A stretch of 7,265 nucleotides of DNA, taken from positions 1 through 7,265 of the forward strand of contig JAJYTL010000163.1 in NCBI GenBank assembly GCA_021793055.1, read 5' to 3'. The stretch comes from Pseudomonadota bacterium. GTDB taxonomy: Bacteria > Pseudomonadota > Alphaproteobacteria > Ferrovibrionales > Ferrovibrionaceae. How positions within the stretch are numbered: the stretch's first letter is position 1; every line of letters starts with the position of its first letter. The position numbers and the translations under genes were made by a program. This document shows, piece by piece, positions 4,849-7,265 of the stretch. The notes below the pieces were generated by a model that worked only from the letters and a program-made list of their open reading frames with translations, was not told the DNA's origin and made no database searches.

Positions 4849-7262
4849 TAGAAGAAGCGCAGCAGGCGCTCGATGTATTGCCGCTCCACCGGCGGCAGCG
4901 CCGGATCGTCGAGCCGGCGATAGAGCTCCTCCAGAATCACGTGCGAGCGCTGCACGGCGCCGTGATCGGGAATCTTCACCGTCGAGCCGCTGTCCCAGAA
5001 GCTCGGCATCGGCCGGCCCAAGGGATCGGTATCCATCGGCGGGTCGCTATTGGCGCCGGGCACGCCCTTGCCGGACCCGCTTTTCGCCATCAATTCGCGC
5101 CACAGCGCCTGCAGGCCCTGGCCGAGGCCGGTCAGGGCCCGGCCTTCGCCGGCCAGCGCCCGGCGCCGGCCATGGGCTTCCAGGGCATCGCGCGCGTCGG
5201 CCATCGCGCGACCGGCCGCGGCGAGCGGCGGCAGCGGCGGCAGGCCGCCCTGGCGCAGCTGCCGCTCCAGCGCCGCCAGCGCCTTGGCGATCGCGTCCTG
5301 CTCGCGGGCCAGGCTTTCCGGGCTCTCGCGCGGCGGCGCGGACCGCGCCCGGCCAGGGGGCGCTTGGCCGGCTTGTGCCCGGCCGCCCGGCGGACCCTCG
5401 GGCAGGGCGCGGAAACTGCGGTCGAGCAGCCGGCGCTGACGCGCCATGAGGTCGGAAAGTCGAGCGATCTCGGGCGACATCGGCGGTGGCGGGGCATAGC
5501 CGATCTGCAGCCGATCGAGCAGGCTTTCGAGCCGCGCCAGCATCTGCCGCGCTGCGGCTTGTGCGCCGGTTTCGCTGAGGGCGCGGAGGCGGCGCATAAG
5601 ATCCTGCAGCGCCGCCGGCGTCACCGCCTCGGCGCCCGGCGGCGTGACGCCGGGCCGGGCGAGGTCGCCCGCTGCCGCCGCCTGCTGGCGCGCCGCGGCG
5701 AGAAAGCGGTTGAGGGCGTCTTGCAGCGCCTGCAGGCGGCGGCGGATCTCGGCCGCCGGGGCCTTGCCCGTCATCGCCGACATCAGCCGCCGCTCGGCCC
5801 GGCGCAGCGCCTCGCGGGCGAAGGACACCGCGCCATCCTCGAGCCGGAGCGCGGTGTTCCAGAGCAGCCCCAAGACGTCGTCGCGGGCTGCGGCGCTGCC
5901 GTCGTCCCTGAGCGCGGCCGCCGCCACCGTGAGGGCGAGAAGAACCACGCTGTCGTCGCGATAGGCCTCGGGCTTGGCGGCGAGAGCGGCAAGCCCGGCC
6001 GCGACCCCGAAGCGTTGCGCGGGATCGCGCGCCAGGCGCCGGCGCAGCGCGATGACGGCGCGCGCCACCGGATTGCGGAACGTACGCTCCGGCAGGGTGA
6101 CGGTCAAAGGCGCGCCGGTCCCTTGCGTACCGGCGAGATCGGTCGCGACGAGGCGCGCCTCGACCGCGAGACCGGCCCAGGGATCGGCGGTCAGATCGAC
6201 GAAGCCGACGCCCTTGAGGGCTTTCGCGTCGAGCGCCGAAAGCTCGAGCGCCCGCGTCACCACGCGGGCCGATCCAGGCCGGCGGAAGGTCGCCGCGAGC
6301 TTGGCAATGCCATAGGCGTCGCTGCCGCGATAGGCGATGCGAAGCGCACCGGTCGGGGTCGCGCGCGGGGCGCCTTCAAAGGCGATCTTCGGCGGCAAAT
6401 CCGGGATCACCGCCAAGCGCCAGTGCGCGAGCGGGCCGCTGTCGTCGATGACGGCGAAATCGCGGCCCTGGCGGATCGCGGCCTTGAACGCCCAGTCGTC
6501 GCGATCGATCGCATCGAGCGCGCGGCCGCGGCCATCGACCACGAGGCGCGGCCGCCCCGCGGCGCCATGGACGCGGACGGTGAGCCGGCTGCCGCGCGGC
6601 ACCGCGATTGCCTGGCGGCCCCGATGGCGACCGGTGAGGAAGATCGGCGCCGCCCCAGCGAAGGCCGGCGGCGTGATCCAGGCATCGACCGCGGCCGCCG
6701 GCCGCGGCGTGCCGGCGATCTCGAAGGCGGTACGCAGCCGCTCGGCCCGATGTCCGGCGGCGGCAACGGCGGCCACGAAAACGCCGAGCAGCAGGGCGAC
6801 CCGAAGTGCATAGGGATCGCGGCCGAGCAGGCTGGCCCGCGGCCAGCCGACCTTGAGCCCGGCGGGGACGGCGCGCTGGCGCGCCCGATGGGCATCCCAG
6901 AGCGCGCGGCTCGAAGGGTCCCAGCGCTCGCCGGCGAGAACGTCGTCTTGCGCGCTGAGGGGACGATGCGGCAGGTCGTTCGCGCGCTCGAGCCGGCGAT
7001 AGGCGGCCCACGCATCGGGCCACGCCGCGCCGGCCAGCGCGAAGCGCAGCGCGGCGACCAGAGCGATGACGAAAAGCGCCAGCAAGGCGGCGTGCACACC
7101 GACCGGCATGACGCGCCACAGGCCGCCCAGAGTGATGAGAAGGAAGATGCCGGACAGCGCCAGCGCCGGCCACAATGCCGGCCACAGGGCTTCCCAAACC
7201 AAGGCCAGCCGGGCCGCGAGCAGCCGCCCCGAGAGAGCGGAACCCGGCCGGCCGGCGCGCAT
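4848..7262 (-). CDS. DUF4175/TIGR02302 family membrane protein
   Basis: This protein of at least 804 residues matches the large alphaproteobacterial DUF4175/TIGR02302 family, whose function is unknown. Three membrane helices are near residues 30-50, 57-80 and 150-170. Between the second and third is the conserved RPLSAQDDVLAGERWDPSSR stretch (100-119). After the third comes a probable periplasmic part with ITPPAFAGAAPIFL (196-209) and DLTADPWAGLAVEARLVATD (356-375). Residues about 395-720 are rich in Ala, Arg, Leu and Gln and look largely helical or coiled, with a Pro/Gly/Arg-rich gap at 620-650. The end is family-typical: DPLGRPMPS (746-754), STVKIPD (760-766), then QRSHVILEELYRR and the terminal YIERLLRFF. 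The ATG at 7262 is three bases from the window edge, so the true start may lie outside. The gene converges on the response regulator across the repeat array. Confidence 0.9.
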   Translation of the reverse strand: MRAGRPGSALSGRLLAARLALVWEALWPALWPALALSGIFLLITLGGLWRVMPVGVHAALLALFVIALVAALRFALAGAAWPDAWAAYRRLERANDLPHRPLSAQDDVLAGERWDPSSRALWDAHRARQRAVPAGLKVGWPRASLLGRDPYALRVALLLGVFVAAVAAAGHRAERLRTAFEIAGTPRPAAAVDAWITPPAFAGAAPIFLTGRHRGRQAIAVPRGSRLTVRVHGAAGRPRLVVDGRGRALDAIDRDDWAFKAAIRQGRDFAVIDDSGPLAHWRLAVIPDLPPKIAFEGAPRATPTGALRIAYRGSDAYGIAKLAATFRRPGSARVVTRALELSALDAKALKGVGFVDLTADPWAGLAVEARLVATDLAGTQGTGAPLTVTLPERTFRNPVARAVIALRRRLARDPAQRFGVAAGLAALAAKPEAYRDDSVVLLALTVAAAALRDDGSAAARDDVLGLLWNTALRLEDGAVSFAREALRRAERRLMSAMTGKAPAAEIRRRLQALQDALNRFLAAARQQAAAAGDLARPGVTPPGAEAVTPAALQDLMRRLRALSETGAQAAARQMLARLESLLDRLQIGYAPPPPMSPEIARLSDLMARQRRLLDRSFRALPEGPPGGRAQAGQAPPGRARSAPPRESPESLAREQDAIAKALAALERQLRQGGLPPLPPLAAAGRAMADARDALEAHGRRRALAGEGRALTGLGQGLQALWRELMAKSGSGKGVPGANSDPPMDTDPLGRPMPSFWDSGSTVKIPDHGAVQRSHVILEELYRRLDDPALPPVERQYIERLLRFF

Positions 7263-7265
7263 CAG

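Larger units (their letters stand above)
4670..4851. other. Array bounded by a 10-bp terminal inverted repeat starting with CTAG
   Basis: The left end CTAGCGCACG (4670-4679) and right end CGTGCGCTAG (4842-4851) are perfect reverse complements. The CTAG at each end contains the TAG stop of the gene on that side: 4671-4673 on the plus strand and 4850-4848 on the minus strand. By eye these are the only two CTAG tetramers in the window. The internal copies lack the flanking CTAG, so it belongs to the array ends and not to the repeat unit. Confidence 0.75.

Noticed and set aside
4715..5449. A 244-codon open frame on the plus strand starting in the repeat array
   Set aside because: It begins in the repeats and continues antisense to the DUF4175 gene; its translation is Arg/Ala/Pro-rich and without motifs.

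Overview
The window looks like ordinary chromosomal housekeeping DNA from a high-GC alphaproteobacterium, probably of Rhodospirillales type. This rests on three things: GC-rich codon use throughout, an 804-residue DUF4175/TIGR02302 membrane protein (a family I know only from Alphaproteobacteria), and a zinc-ribbon/DUF3426 protein divergent from ftsE. No phage, transposase, toxin, defence or biosynthetic cluster genes are visible.

Layout. (1) Positions 1-2831, minus strand: a tight operon read right to left as ftsE, ftsX, a HAD-IIIA (GmhB-like) phosphatase, a YdcF/DUF218 membrane protein, and the first 16 codons of a PlsC-type acyltransferase that runs off the left edge. Every junction overlaps by 1 or 4 bases, so the genes are probably translationally coupled. 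They link the FtsEX division/peptidoglycan-hydrolase control complex to envelope and lipid genes. (2) Positions 2832-3078: a divergent, C-rich intergenic region with a candidate sigma70-type promoter facing right and a G-quadruplex-type motif on the ftsE leader strand. (3) Positions 3079-4673, plus strand: a zinc-ribbon/DUF3426 membrane protein, hypoxanthine phosphoribosyltransferase (hpt) and a CpdR-like single-domain response regulator, overlapping or 4 bases apart. (4) Positions 4670-4851: the whole gap between two convergent genes is an array of three hairpin repeats with an exact 64-bp period. (5) Positions 4848-7262, minus strand: the DUF4175/TIGR02302 protein, whose start lies at or just beyond the right edge.

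The most unusual item is the hairpin array. It fills the convergent intergenic region exactly. Its ends form a perfect 10-bp inverted repeat beginning and ending in CTAG, and those CTAGs supply the TAG stop codons of both flanking genes. Other points worth a look are the GmhB-like phosphatase without the family's zinc ligands, an Arg-to-Gly change in the FtsE ABC signature, and the pairing of a CpdR-like regulator with purine salvage. I see no convincing evidence of a wholly new multi-gene system.
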